Counted from the first letter of the stretch, positions 1 to 11,133 are shown. The stretch is DNA of 64,000 bases from Stictocephala bisonia (GCA_035578905.1 JAQJVL010002605.1:1-64000), one strand, 5' to 3'. Notes: generated by a model not told the origin, from the letters alone. Program-made: numbers and translations.

Positions 1-1360
1 AAAATTTATCAAATTGGAAAGAATATGACAAGCATTAGCAAAAGAGTGCGATCGTATTGAAGAACCTGTCAGAACTTGATAAAAAACTGATTCAAGTGGA
101 TTATAAGTTTCTTTTAACGCAAGTAGATCCATTATAAAAAGATAATAATAATAATCATAATAACAATAGAGTCCTATGCACTAAAACTGGTGTAATACAT
201 TCACATAATTGAGTAAAATGTAAAATAATCAACTTATTAGATACCAAATATTATTTGTTTAAGAATAATACAACAAAAATAGACTAGGAATTTACAAAGA
301 ATGCTTTAATACTAAATTCAGCTGATTTAATTGTTATACATATTTGGTCTGTTGTAAATCGACAGCACAAGTTACTTAATATACGAAGAGTATCGTATTT
401 TTATAGTTTATAAATTGTCTCAAAGTCAACATCTACTTTCTTACCTGTGGTATATATGCTGCAAATGACCTTGAAAGAAGCCAAGACCTGAAAAGGGCTA
501 CCTCTGATGGAGTAGCTGAAGAAGAAATCTGTTTCATACTGAAACACAAATATATTTTTATATATTTCTCAGCATACAACCAATCTTACATTAAATATAT
601 TTCAGATTTATTGTAAAAACATTTCCAATAGAACAAACTCCTCTAAACTTAAGGCAACAATGTGTATCCTGCAACATTAATATTGCTACTTCTACAGAAC
701 TTTTATCTTTAAAGATACTGTTTTGGCAGAGTAAGACAATGGGAGCCTTTAAAACATTATTATTTTCCATTGTCATAAAAATAAGCACAATATGAATTTT
801 ATCAGTGTCATGGATTTTGTTTGAAATATATAACCACAATAGCTCAAGTAAGAAGAAAACATGATAAAAGCTGATATCAACTTTATTAACTTTAGTTATA
901 TTATTAAAACTAACAGAATTTTTTGGTTACAAGTTAAAATTTAAGCTAATTGAAAATTGCCAACTTGTTTTGCTTGTTTGTATAACTGAACAAAAAATTT
1001 AGGTATAAAAATAAAAAAAAGTATCAATAATAACTTTGAGATTATTACAATAGAAAAAAATTTTTAAAGTTTTAGGGGGAAAAAAAAAAATTTTTTAAAG
1101 TTTGGTTAATGGGGTTTTTTCCGGGGTTTTGAAATTTTGGGGGTTTAGTGGTTAAATGAAATTTATTGGAAAGGGGGGTGTGGGAGGGCATTTTAATTAT
1201 TTCGTTTTTGTTTAAAGTGGCAAGGATGAATATTTTGGGTGGGGGGAGGGTATTTAAAAAGGGAAATAGGTAGGTGGGTTTTGGGTTAATTTAATTTTTT
1301 AAAAGAAATTTTTTTTTGGAAGGGGAAAAATTTTAATATAATAGGTTTGGGTGGGTGGGT
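1..1360. other. AT-rich DNA without a supported gene
   Basis: No convincing coding region is visible. Minus-strand frames at 591-839 and 445-538 are open. The second is bounded by an AG acceptor (539-540) and a GTAAG donor (440-444), so it could be an exon. The first contains Leu-Gln, Lys-Phe and Phe-Thr-Ile-Asn-Leu spacings loosely like the last exons of insect gustatory receptors, but the match is weak. From about 1060 the sequence becomes poly-G/poly-T rich and looks like badly degraded or poorly assembled satellite. Confidence 0.4.
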
Positions 1361-1840
1361 GGTAAAATTTGCACTTAAGGGTGTTTAAGGTTGTAAGGGT
1401 AAGGGACGGTTATATGAAGTGAAAAGGTGGAAGGATAAGGGCACTTTACTAAAAATTTGGGGTTTTGGAAGGATCAATAGAACTATAAATTTTAAGTTAT
1501 AAATTGGGGGGAATAAATTTGGCCCCTTTTTCTATATTCGTTTGAAGGGGGAAAGGGGTTTCAAGGGCACTTTACTACTAGTTTGTTTGGAAAAAAGGGC
1601 CCAAAAAATTTTAATACATCCGTTTGAAGGGGGAGGTTCTTTTGAAAAGAAACAATGTTCGTTTGTGGGTGGAAGAGTCAATTTCACTGTACTATGTCCA
1701 TGGGGTTGTCGGGAGGGTCAATAGCACTATACTATGTATGTTTGTGTTTTGAAGTGGTCTATGGCACTGTACTATGTACGTTTTTGGTAGTAAGGGTCAA
1801 TTGCAGTGAATTATGTCCGTGGGTAAGTGGGAAGGTCAGT
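1361..1840. repeat. 39-bp satellite, degenerate left arm
   Basis: Diverged copies of the 39-bp unit found intact further right. Recognisable pieces include GGGCACTTTACTA near 1565, AATTTCACTGTACTATGTCC near 1680 and GGCACTGTACTATGTACG near 1763. The right end, GTCAGT at 1835-1840, abuts Mav-1 and is one copy of its target duplication. Confidence 0.7.
1835..1840 (+). repeat. Mav-1 target-site duplication, left copy
   Basis: GTCAGT, next to the AGTAGACAAA terminus. The right copy at 21361-21366 reads GTCAAT. The satellite consensus here is GTCAAT, so the left copy has probably mutated. Confidence 0.75.
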
Positions 1841-2442
1841 AGTAGACAAATACTGGGGGTTTGAGGCTCACTTTTCTGGCCTCTGATTAGTCGAGAGCGG
1901 TCACGTGACTTTTTCAAGATGGCGGCGCAGTGGTACCAACCCCCCGTGGGAATTTTCCCTCCCAAAATTTCCCTCAAATTCCTAAATTTCCCTCCAAATT
2001 CCCACATCATACTATATAACATACACTCTTAACCTAACTTTTTCCATGTTATACTATATAAAATGAACTTTTTTGTCTAATATGAACGTCTTTCCCTTCC
2101 TAAAATTCCCTCCAAACACCCTCATCCAAGATGGCGGGCCTTTATACTATAAAAGTACACTATAGTAAATGGCTAACGCGTCGTCTGCTGGCCGAGCGCG
2201 CATGCGCGTTGTTACTCTAATCATATATACACTATAAACAAATTTAATATTTCATATACTCTATGAAGCGCATGTGCGGAGACTTGTGCTCGGTGGACAA
2301 GCGCGTTACGTAACCACCTCATCATACAGCCGGCTGCGAAACTCGGGTATAAGACTCCAGACGCCAGACTGGTTTTTCCTGTCGCGACACTCAAGGTTGC
2401 CCTTGGACGGGCATGCGTGGGAACTGACCAACAGCTGTGCGC
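1841..2442 (+). repeat. Mav-1 left terminal inverted repeat
   Basis: Reverse-complement match to 20772-21360 with scattered substitutions and small indels. It contains CACGTGAC, two AAGATGGCG motifs (YY1-like), TATATAA-type boxes, and a distal part ending near the CAGCTGTGCGC sequence. The block of runs of AAATTTCCCTCC and the boxes CATACTATATAA is shared with the Mav-2 TIRs, so the two elements are related. Confidence 0.93.
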
Positions 2443-2489
2443 TCCTACCAACACTCCTAGCAGCGAAACAAAAATATATATTAAACAAA

Positions 2490-2720
2490 TTAGATAAAAA
2501 GCTATCAACCCCCCGTGGTCCAGTGGATAGCGTACCCGACTCGACAAAGAGGTGTTGGTCTATGTCCGTAAGTAATTCAAGATGTACGTCTGTCATTTTT
2601 AACATGGAATTCCATGCCAGTCGGATGCGGAACCACTCGGACACAAGGTTGTTTTTTAATTCGATTGAATTGTGTTCAATTCATAACTAATTGACTCATA
2701 AACAAACGAACCAAGAAAAT
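2490..2720 (-). pseudogene. Junk junction: tRNA-like piece, PolB fragment, promoter fragment
   Basis: Three pieces sit in a row just inside the left TIR. 2505-2540 reads like the 5' half of a tRNA (GTGGTCCAGTGGATAGCG, an A-box). About 2541-2630 is a minus-strand copy of the PolB segment at 18495-18605, with residues SMLKMTDV and LLTDIDQHLFVESG. About 2655-2695 resembles the integrase promoter of Mav-2 (34390-34425; AATTCATAACT). No intact frame results. This looks like filler DNA from aberrant replication or end joining; the tRNA assignment is tentative. Confidence 0.6.
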
Positions 2721-3097
2721 TTACAATTAAAAAATAACAAATGTTGATTTTTACTCTGTGCAAATGCACACCTGGTGGCAAAACATTTAACTACTGTAAG
2801 ATTTATACATTGGTCCTAGCATGCGCTCTGATCAGGTTTCCACACTACCCATAAGGTACTGATAACAGTGCGTAGACTCAAAGTTCCACACCACCCAAGA
2901 GGTACGAGTTCCGGCGCGTTAGGAGAATTTTTATGGGCTCCTTCCCCTATAGGCATATCCCAAAAAAAAAGACGTAACCGAAAATAAAAAAAATAAAATA
3001 AAAATAAAAAACTTACAATAAAAAAACAAGTCAGATAAAAAAAAATAAAATTTAAGTATAAGGTATACTACACCACATTGTTTATTCTTCACCTCAA
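2721..3097. other. Intergenic block with CCACAC(C/T)ACCC modules
   Basis: No gene seen. It holds two copies of a motif TTCCACAC(C/T)ACCCA followed by GGTA (about 2839 and 2883), also found at 5462, 24213 and 24506 upstream of the double hairpins. A TCCCC-AGGCATA-ATCCC-like tail near 2940 matches the same module. A long A-rich tract occupies 2955-3050. Confidence 0.5.
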
Positions 3098-4631
3098 TCA
3101 AAAGGAAATCCTCTCGACGCTGGTGATTACCTCCCTGCAGAGGTGACACGTAGTGATCCTAGGGTGACACCTTGGACACACTACGTGGTGGCAGGGAAGC
3201 ATAAGAAGCGTCGGGAGGTTCTCCAGACAGACTGCACATCGCACAGTCCTTGCCTGGCTTAACGGTGCCTCGTTATCGACTAGTTCGCACTGAAACACAA
3301 AATAAATAATGTAATACCGAAAACACACACACACAAGAATCGCATAAACAAAAACAAATATAAAATGTTACTAACATCCACAGCATGACTGGTCGATGGC
3401 TGCGGTTGTCGACTAGTTGACGGTTGTGGCTCACCGTTCTGTAAATAAAAAATAATTTGTGTTAAGATTTGTTTGATTAGAAGTTTTCGAAAAATATGTA
3501 TATTTTTATGGAGTCACACCTACCAAGTCGATTGAGGCGTTCCGCCGCTCGTTAGGCCACGAGCGAGATATGTCTGTGTATGATGGCGGGGACGAGTAGG
3601 TCAGGTCAATGAATTGCCGATGGTGTTAGATCGGCCTCCCTGTAGGTCCACTCCAACGCATCATCGTTGGAGTTCTGAAAACGATAATCACTTTTACATC
3701 ACGAAATTATGCATGTGTACTAATAAAAATTTGTTCGAAATACTTTAACTTACCCCAATTTCACTTGCCGTTTCACTCGAATCTGACGCTACATCATTCT
3801 GAAAAAATAAAAAAATTTGTATAAATTTATTATCTATTATTTCATAAAATTAAAAATAATTTTTGTTAATTCGTTATATATTATTTATTTAGTAGAAGTC
3901 TAATAATATAATATGCTAACCGGCTCGGGACCGTGTGATGAGACCGGCCGTCCTTCTAAGGAAGGGTATGATCAGTCACAATGAATGATGATATATTCTC
4001 CCCAAGATTGGCAATCGCATCTTCATACTCCTCCTGAAACATTTGTATTCGCTATTTTATAATTTTAAAACAGTAATATTCTATTGATTTTTATTTTTAG
4101 AAAGCAACATATAACGCCAATTACCTCAGTCAGTGGTGTCCGGCCAGCCAGTTCCTTAGAGGGGGTTTGGATCATTCTGAAACAATTTAAACTACTTATA
4201 AAATCTAAAAAAACGTAATATACTTGGAAAATTAAACATCTTTACAAATACGTCGTCAAGTATTTGAAGGATTTCGTTCCCTCTCAGAACCGTCGTGGTG
4301 GAAGTGGATTGGCTAGTGCAGGACTATCATTATCAGTCGCCACTACTCCTCCTCAGTGATGGAGGAAACCTGAGAGAGGAATATCCCCCAGGTCTAACTC
4401 ATCATGAGTAGTCGAGGTGTTTGGATTGGCTTTGAGTCTGAAAATACACATGCATTTACTTTAACACAGTCAAATAAACTTGTTGTATATTTAAATCACA
4501 CAAAGGTATTGTTACTTACTAGAGTTGGCTAGTGCATCATCATCACTGTCAGATGGCTAACCGCCATCGACAGAAGAGTGGAGAGGACGAAAATGCTGTT
4601 CATAGTGACGAAGAATGCACACTGAAGAACT
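3098..4631 (-). CDS. Eight-exon RING-finger protein gene (one or more lesions)
   Basis: Eight exons can be laid out, every intron GT-AG and 75-122 bp: 4520-4631, 4252-4437, 4125-4176, 3921-4033, 3754-3798, 3524-3676, 3376-3438 and 3098-3289. The last four are 45, 153, 63 and 192 nt and join in phase 0. A possible start ATG lies in exon 3 (MIQTPSKEL). The middle exons encode a Ser/Pro/acidic low-complexity region. The last exon encodes a C3HC4 RING (CAVCLENL, PCHHVVCPRC, CHLC) at the C terminus, as in IAP-type E3 ubiquitin ligases. Lesions: a TAA at 3626-3628 and a length of 113 nt in exon 3921-4033 that shifts the frame. Expected role, inferred: host protein ubiquitination. The exon model needs transcript support. 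Confidence 0.65.
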
Positions 4632-4663
4632 GATGTTGTGCAGTATTGCAACTTGCATTTTAT
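4626..4663 (-). promoter_or_regulatory. Core promoter of the RING gene
   Basis: On the minus strand GATAAAATG (box T at 4662) is followed 31 nt later by the A of TCAGTT (4631). The spacing matches other promoters in both elements and places the start site immediately before the first predicted exon. Confidence 0.55.
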
Positions 4664-5543
4664 CAAACTGCAGCAAGCAGGTCACCTCCCACTCCCCCTC
4701 CAGACGCAAAGGTCAAGTTTGATTGGTTCAATTCCCACCACTTGCAAGTCCCTGCGCATGGATCACCCTACCCATTACGTCATCCCTGCTCCTTCCAATG
4801 CACATTCACTTGTTCAGTGCAGTTCATACACCATGGTTCTCTCACTGTACCAACTGTGTCTTACCAGATACACGACTCAATTTGATAACCTTCGCGACAT
4901 TCTGTCAGCTATACACGGACAAGTCCCCCGTACTATCCGTTGGGATATAACACGAGAACACAAAGCTACATGTACAACCGTAGTCATAAGATACTTTATG
5001 TGGCGAGTGAGGATATTTTGTGAGGATTGTATAGAGATGCAAGGCAATTTTTATTACTATGGAGAGATGGCGAAACAATTTCTATATCTATAATGACGAT
5101 CAGGTACACACATCCATCTTCGACCCATGCACGAGAGAGAGTGTTTGGAACGATTAACCGGAACTGATAACTAAAAGTCAAAATTGGTGATAAAAGTCTC
5201 CTTATTAAGTATTGCATGTTGTATGTGTTTTGAAAACACTTCTACCTATCCTTCAGATTCTAGACTCCCGGTGGATCCCTGGTGAATATTTTTTCTATTC
5301 TAAATTTTGACACTCTGTCACTTCATTTTATTTTTTGAAATTTTTTAATTTTTAGGAGATGGCAACTAGTGTGATTTTTCGGGAAGGCCATCACTTTCTG
5401 CAGCGGTGGAGGGGGCTGCAAATTAAAAAAAAACCCTTTTCCAATTGATTAGATGATCCAGTTTCCACACCACCCAGAGAGGTAGGATCTCGGTGCTCCC
5501 CAGTAGGGCCTAGTCTCACTAGCCGTGAGAACGGCTGTTTATT
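4664..5543. other. Intergenic, no gene recognised
   Basis: Several short overlapping open frames exist on both strands (e.g. 4638-5093 plus) but none has a recognisable motif, promoter or counterpart in Mav-2. Around 5462 a CCACACCACCC module precedes the first double hairpin. Confidence 0.4.
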
Positions 5544-5603
5544 GTAACTTGCCCCATCCATCGCAAGTTACGGTGGTAGCCACTCCATAACAAAATTGCT
5601 ACC
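5544..5603 (-). ncRNA. Double-hairpin element, copy A
   Basis: Stem 1 is GTAACTTGC (5544-5552) with GCAAGTTAC (5563-5571), nine Watson-Crick pairs around loop CCCATCCATC. Stem 2 is GGTAGC (5575-5580) with GCTACC (5598-5603). The same architecture recurs with other stem sequences elsewhere in both Mavericks. It is assigned to the minus strand because mismatches in sister copies are G-U there. Function unknown. Confidence 0.6.
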
Positions 5604-6030
5604 GTCCCACTATTATTTTTGTAATTTATTTTTTTATACTTTTTTTGGGTCCCTCTGTAAGTAAAGACATCACTTTAACTCAGAGAAGCCTTTCAATGTG
5701 ACGACAAACTTACAAAGGGGTTTTTGCAGTACCATGATTATGTAATACAAACATCTCACACCCTGGGTTTACGGGTTTTAAGCCTACCATAGAGTGTTCC
5801 ATCAACTAAACTGTACGAGGGGGGCCCATTGCATACTAGATTGCATCTGCGACTCGAGGTCTTACGGGGAAGTAGCCCAGCCCCAAGCTGCAGGAACCGC
5901 CTCAGGTCTTACGCGTTTTATACGGGCTGCCTTAGAGAACAGTCCGGGGCGATTTTTTATTGAATTTGGCCGCCCTCACCTCGACAGTTCATGTCCTGTA
6001 CTTACGGTGTTTAGCCAGCCATAGGACGCA
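5604..6030. other. Conserved non-coding block shared with Mav-2
   Basis: Matches 24660-25064 of Mav-2 over roughly 400 bp, including AGAAGCCTTTCAATGTGACG, CATAGAGTGTT, GCCCATTGCATACTAGAT and TAGAGAACAGTC. Open frames are short and out of register between the two copies, so the conservation is not protein-coding. It lies directly after a double hairpin in both elements. It could be a cis-acting replication, packaging or UTR element. Confidence 0.6.
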
Positions 6031-6262
6031 CATTCACACAGAGATTATCTGTATTACATACACGGTTATAATGTTTAATGTAAAACGCTCCACTTACGTT
6101 TTGATACAGCATTTAGAGACATAATGTCCAAACTAAAGTTTGGACAGTCTTTTATACTCTTGCTGTGCTGCTCTAAAGGTGCACTTGAAGTTACAATTAG
6201 CGTGTATAGGTAATATGCAAGCGTTTGAACAAGTATTTGAACAATCTTTCGGTTATTTCAAA

Positions 6263-6579
6263 TCACGTTATGGATGAAATTCTTTTAAAAAATTGACTTT
6301 TTTCCAACCCTTGACTATAAATTTTAGTAAAAGGTTTACAAAGTGTTCGAATTAGATTTTCATCGTATTCTATACTACCCTCTTCCCACTTTATTCCGTG
6401 CAAGTGTCGTATCAACCATCTAGCTGACCTTTTTTTGTTTTTCATCAAGTGCACACTTGCAGTAAGGTGACTTGAAAACGATTTGTGTTTGAAAATGTTC
6501 GCTTACTATTGCCAATTCTGTTCACTATAAAGACGGTTATTATTGTCAGTAAGGCTTGAAATTCAACTACCGCAGCCAT
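6263..6579 (-). pseudogene. Broken copy of the Mav-2 25231-25692 gene
   Basis: Residues around KWEEGSIEYDENLIRTLCKP, IYSQGLEKSQFF align with ILWEEGCVP, LLKPFDIVYTKGSEKK of the Mav-2 gene. An upstream ATG (6577-6579) opens AAVVEFQA, like AVVEFHGF at the start of the Mav-2 protein. Frameshifts and stops separate the two parts and the C-terminal Cys/His part is missing. Similar proteins with the IY-x-KG-x-EK motif are, to my recollection, common in invertebrate Mavericks; no function is known to me. Confidence 0.65.
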
Positions 6580-6762
6580 TGACTCTATTAATTTCACAAG
6601 TGTAATCTGTTAAAAATGTGCGGAGATGGGACTGTTGAATCCCCCACAGAGATATTGTTTTAGTAAGGTCTTCCTCGTAAAACAACTCTCTCAATTCCAA
6701 CTGTATAGCGGAAGGTTGGATAGAAACTTGCGCCCAAGTCGCCCGAGTTATGTGACAAAGTG

Positions 6763-7162
6763 CTACCCGGGCGTGTTGGGAGTAAACTGAGCTTGCTCGC
6801 TCGGATTAAGTGTTAAAGTACTTCCCAGGAAAACATGCGGTGTCCCAAAGATCGATAAAACTTTAACAACTTCTTTTTCGTTGATTTCCAAATAAATCTT
6901 TTTATTATCTTTGAGGGCTTTGGAAATGTTATTAAAATTTACACAAAACTGATTAAATACATCAAATGACCAGTAAACGTAGTCGTGTCTTCCATTGAAC
7001 ATTACTCCGAGACCGTAGTTTTGGTTTTTAAAAATCCCAACGGTAACTGATTTGGAAAAGTTTTCATTTAGAAAGAAAACACGTTTTAGAAAAATACCGT
7101 TTAACATGTCGGATGGGCTCCAAGAGCTTAGGCAGCGTGAGATACTCACCAGACGGCTCCAT
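6763..7162 (-). pseudogene. Homologue of the Mav-2 209-aa protein, frameshifted
   Basis: The ATG at 7160-7162 opens a short frame (MEPSGEYLTLP) that must shift to continue into VTVGIFKNQNYGLGVMFNG. That segment parallels FVTVGLFNEFLFQVGILFHK of the Mav-2 gene at 26707-27336, and both sit next to the major capsid gene. Function unknown. A GGTGAGTATC splice-donor-like string overlaps the 5' end, so an alternative is a spliced first exon of 13 nt. Confidence 0.5.
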
Positions 7163-7239
7163 AATCTCGACTGAATTTGGAAATCTCAAATTCTAAACCG
7201 TTTCGAGTGACTAATTAACTTCATGCTTTTTACTAAACG

Positions 7240-8380
7240 TTAGTCAGTAAAGGTGTACATCAGGTGCGAATCATGAATTATTAAGACAGTAAGCTGTAGT
7301 CTTGTCGGGTATGTTATTTTTAAATTAAAATTCGATGCGTACATCAACAGGTCCAGGACTTTGATTGAATCATTCTGCTTGGAGCAGTCGATTACAAAGA
7401 TCGGACATTTCGATTTAAAAGTATCCAATTCCATGATGGGTGAATTGGAAACACCGTAGTAGGAAGACTGAAATTTCGCGTACATTTCATAGAATAAACT
7501 CCAATCACCTCGGATATTGTCGTAAGGATAGTACTGTGAGTTGAGGTATAACTTGATATCCATTAAATCACAAGGGTCAAAACCCGACATGTCCTTTTTT
7601 ATGTTATTTTTCCTATCAGTTTTGAAACGCCAGTATCACATAGCGGGGGTTTTTTCTAGTCTGCGATGACGTTTTTTACAGTCCAATATGTCCTCTTTTG
7701 CTTGTGGGAGCGTGGGATACTCGTGACACTCCCACGATCTATAAGGTGAGATGAATTGGGGTGTCCTTATTAACGAGTTTTAAAAGTTTTTTCTTTGTAA
7801 CTATCGGGAAACAGTCAAGTGTGGGACAAACCGCCCAGTACTAAGTCGTTAATTCCACACTGTGTGTTTACCGCATCCTCTATAACAACACGTCCGTGTC
7901 ATTGGCTGAACGCAACAGGTATCAGCTCTTGTTTTACATTTACAATAATTTTTCTGTAATCTTCCATGAAACCAAAGAGCAATTTTAATGGAATGGTAAA
8001 AGTAAACTCGGTTGTTGTTTGTGATGTCCCTGGTCCGAACCAACAAGCATTTTTCAATGCATTTGTTTCATTCTGTCTCAGTGACAGTAAATTCTTAATA
8101 GTTGATACAACAACCAAGTTTTTAGTACGGTCCACTGTTATACCAGAAATTTCGTATCTAATATCTTCAAACAAGTACGCCATAGCGTTGTTAATCAGAG
8201 ATACATCTACGACTACAAAGCCTTTTTGGCTGTAATTTTACCAGAAATATGCAGAGAACTTTCAAACGGAGCAGTAATAATGTCCTGTTGACTGACGGCG
8301 ATACGTATTTCATCATTGTTTTTGAAAGTGGAAGGAGGCGTACGGTTTGTGTGTGTGATACTCACAGCTTGTAATAACAT
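7240..8380 (-). pseudogene. Major capsid protein (double jelly roll), broken
   Basis: Homologous along its length to the Mav-2 capsid gene. N-terminal part: NNDEIRIAVSQQD and SLHISGKIT (8230-8330). Middle: IPLKLLFGFMEDYRKIIVN (about 7960-8000). C-terminal part: LNSQYYPYDNIRGDWSLFYE and FVIDCSKQ (7240-7590). These are Polinton hexon-type signatures. The frame changes at about 8184-8235 and again between 7590 and 7899, so no full-length product is possible. Order after the penton gene is as in Mav-2. In a working element this protein forms the icosahedral shell. Confidence 0.8.
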
Positions 8381-8544
8381 CGCTGTATTTCGACTTTTCC
8401 CTCAATTTCCAACAGTTTGTAATTTTATTTTAAATCCTAAGGATCTTAAAAACTTTGTATTGCTCGATGTTAACACCTCGAGTGTTTTGGGGTCTAATGA
8501 CCTTTTGTGACACAGTTGTTTCCCTAAATACTAATCACATTGCT

Positions 8545-9215
8545 TCGCTTTAGGTGTAAGCGTAATGAATTTGTTTCGTTTCTAAAGTTTTATCAACTGT
8601 CCTTGTTGATCTCTCAGCTCACAAGTAATGTAATTCAAAACTTGCACACTCACAGATAAATAAATCACGTTGTGAGGCGTTTTTCAATTATTTTGTAGCC
8701 AGGTGGAACTGACGGATAAAATTCGTGTATTATATGAACTTTCCTGACCGTTCTGATACGAGCCTCTTGCCACGTTTACATGTGACTCGAACGACATTTA
8801 CTGAGTTAATGTTAACTTCATTCTCAGACATGTGAGTTTTATTGGCTTCGTATACAACTTTATTAAAACCGAGTAAGGTAGCTAGACTGTTTTCTGTTTC
8901 AAAGTGAATGGGCTCGCTACAAGTAATTTCTACTTTCAAAGTACTGTTGTATGGTTTTAAACTGAATTTTACACCAGTTTTAATGTTATTGTTAATGTAA
9001 TTCTCTAAATCGCTAATCTCGTAGGAGCCAGTCGGAATTTTTATTACAGAGTCTCCGTAGTGGAATGTGTCGTTTACATTTTCTTCTACATTCGGTATTG
9101 AGTTGTACGATTGTGGAGATCGATCAAACCAATCTTCCCATTCACCTGTCGATAAATCGATCGAAGGAAATATGTCACAACATAACGTTGAACTCTGTCC
9201 ACTAAGGCAAAACAT
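8545..9215 (-). pseudogene. Penton (minor capsid, single jelly roll), broken
   Basis: MFCLSGQSS starts the frame; YNSIPNVE, FHYGDSVIKIPTGSYEI and LLGFNKVVYE match the intact Mav-2 penton. After about 8735 the frame shifts; the rest (EFYPSVPPGYKIIEK, LNYITCELRDQQGQ) is readable in another frame and contains a stop. A small change near 9130 also replaces the expected WEIGLVDF-like region. The penton would close the capsid vertices. Confidence 0.8.
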
Positions 9216-9604
9216 TATCAACGAAGAACTCTAAACACAAGTGCCCGCAGAAGTACTGAGTCAAAACTCTGTTGTCTTTCGTTATTATACTTTTATATTA
9301 ACACTGGGACCCAATACTTGATCAATTCCATAGGAGGACGCAAGTTACCAAAACTGTCATAGTACAACACATTATTACCACGCTTTTTATAACAAACCCA
9401 ATGTGTACCTTCCCCTTGTATACTGTCAAAATTAATAATTGCGCTTTCGTTCAATCTAGATTTATTCGGAAGTGTGTCCCTCATGTAGACAACTCGAAAG
9501 TTTGGATTATTTAATTTTTTAGCGTAATTAACGAGTTCGTGATTTGTGAGGGCGTGTTCAGGAACGTAGCTTATTTTGAAGTTTTTTTTTTCTAAGAAGA
9601 ACAT
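9215..9604 (-). pseudogene. Adenain-type capsid maturation protease, broken
   Basis: The frame from ATG 9602-9604 contains the His motif GEGTHWVCYKK and the acidic motif YYDSFGNLRPP. It stops at 9293 before the catalytic Cys. FCGHLCLEF, carrying that Cys, is encoded at about 9230-9252 in a shifted frame. The family (C5/adenain-like) cleaves capsid precursors during virion maturation. A run of ten A follows the start codon closely, at the junction with the preceding gene. Confidence 0.8.
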
Positions 9605-9619
9605 TTCTTCTTGTTTTTA

Positions 9620-10110
9620 GGTGCTTTTTTAACACCTCTCCCTGTAGTTTTATTCCAGGGTCATAGATACAAACCCTTACCCTTCTTTTGTTTACGTGTT
9701 TTTCTCTTATGAGAGCCACCCAACTTTGCTTTCGCCTTCATGGCTGTTGTAACTGCCCAAGCTGCGGCTTTCTCGCCTATAGACGAATCTGTAGCCTTAA
9801 ACCTTTGCCAAGCTCGTTCGGGCCAAGTCTTTGTCCGCTTGCGCTCTCCGCGCTGTGTCCTGAATACTGGGAGTAGGCTATGTCGTGAGCCTTGCAGGCT
9901 TCGTCCAAACCGTTTTATTCCCTTGTCATCCTCTGGCTAATCTTCTTCTTTAATTTGGTCCCAGGTCCACAGTACCTGTAGCCTAGCAGGTGAGCTTCCC
10001 AAGGTAGTAGATCTATACCCTTTATTTATGGCTGTTCCAGCTAAACTTCCAATTCCTTCGAGTGCACTAGATACAAGTCCTCTTCCGCAGCGTGAAGTTT
10101 TCTTTTTCAT
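9620..10110 (-). pseudogene. Phospholipase-A2-like basic protein, broken
   Basis: Start MKKKTSRCGRGLV (ATG 10108-10110). The calcium-loop motif YRYCGPGTKLK and the catalytic motif LDEACKAHDIAYSQYS are present but in different frames, with a stop after KKK. The C-terminal part (GEKAAAWAVTTAMKAK) matches the Mav-2 copy. In parvoviruses a similar VP1 PLA2 domain breaches endosomal membranes; here the role is inferred from that family. Confidence 0.7.
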
Positions 10111-10209
10111 CAAAGTAGATGTGTCCTCTTACGAAGGTTAGTTAAAGAATGGAGAAACTTTATCCCTATTCCACATTATATTCCTCCTGATTCCCTCATT
10201 GTATGGATG

Positions 10210-11133
10210 TTAGAGGAAACAGCTTGTGTTACCGAATATTTCTTCCCAGTTTATGTAGTTATCGGCGGTCAATGGTTCTGCCCTCCTCCCTTGTGTGCCC
10301 ACCATGAATATGGGAAAAGAGTAACTGGCCGAATTTTCTAAGTTGATATCAGGTTTAACACTGTTTCGATAAAGTTTTCCCTTCCAGCGCAATAACCGTC
10401 TCTTTAACACCATTCAGACCCTCAGTAAGTGATGTCGAGCAATGTACCTACACCGTTGTTGTATGTTGACCTAACATTTCCAAAATATGCGATTTTGTTT
10501 CCGTTAACACTTTTAAGTTTACGGCCTCGTCCATTTCTTTCGCATCTCTAACAGATTTTAATTCCCATATTATGAAAGTCCAAGTTGTCTTTGTGTTTCT
10601 TTGGACAGTTTGCCAGTAGATATGACTTGGTTTACAGCATCTTGATTATTATGTGGGTCAGCTACAGAAACTAAACGTCGCTTTTCAAAACTCCAATAAC
10701 TACTAGTTTTAACAGGAACGGCAGCATCTACGTAACGTTTGGTTGCTGCATGGTCCGGACCTGTAGGGTCCTTTACCCTTGTTATAAGCCTATCTCCTAC
10801 GTTGACTGTTTTTTTTTGTTGGTACAGTACACATTGTTCACCTATAGTTTTTAAATTCACGGGCATCTCCGAGCTCCTTTGGCGATGCTAAATTTTCTGT
10901 TCTTTTGTTACGCGCAGAATAGCTGTTTTGTAAGTTTGGCATTGTGTTAGCCTCAAAGTATGTTTCTCGTAACAACATCGTTGTCTGCTATGGGTAACAC
11001 CGACGTTAACCATTCGTTTATTATCAATATCATAGTTTCCTTCGGGTGTTAGTTTAAAACCTTCACCCGGTGGTCCTTTGCCAATGACATTACCGTCAGA
11101 GGGCAAGACACGTCCAAACTTGTCTACAGACAT
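10210..11133 (-). pseudogene. Tail-fibre-like repeat protein, broken
   Basis: Pieces of the intact Mav-2 gene 30375-31181: MSVDKFGRVLPS and GFKLTPEGNYDIDNKRMVNV at the start (ATG 11131-11133), then GEQCVLYQQK, VKDPTGPDHAATKRYVDA and VADPHNNQDAVNQV in another frame, then a 3' remnant near 10210-10413. The D-P-x(4)-D-A-x-x-K-x-Y/V-x repeats resemble phage tail-fibre repeats. At least two frameshifts. Confidence 0.7.

Noticed and set aside
445..720. Terminal gustatory-receptor exons at the left end
   Set aside because: Splice sites are plausible but the peptide lacks the TYxxxLxQF end motif, so it was not listed as a gene.
4638..5093. 151-codon plus-strand frame in Mav-1
   Set aside because: Opposite to all Maverick genes, no motif, no homologue in Mav-2, overlaps the RING promoter.
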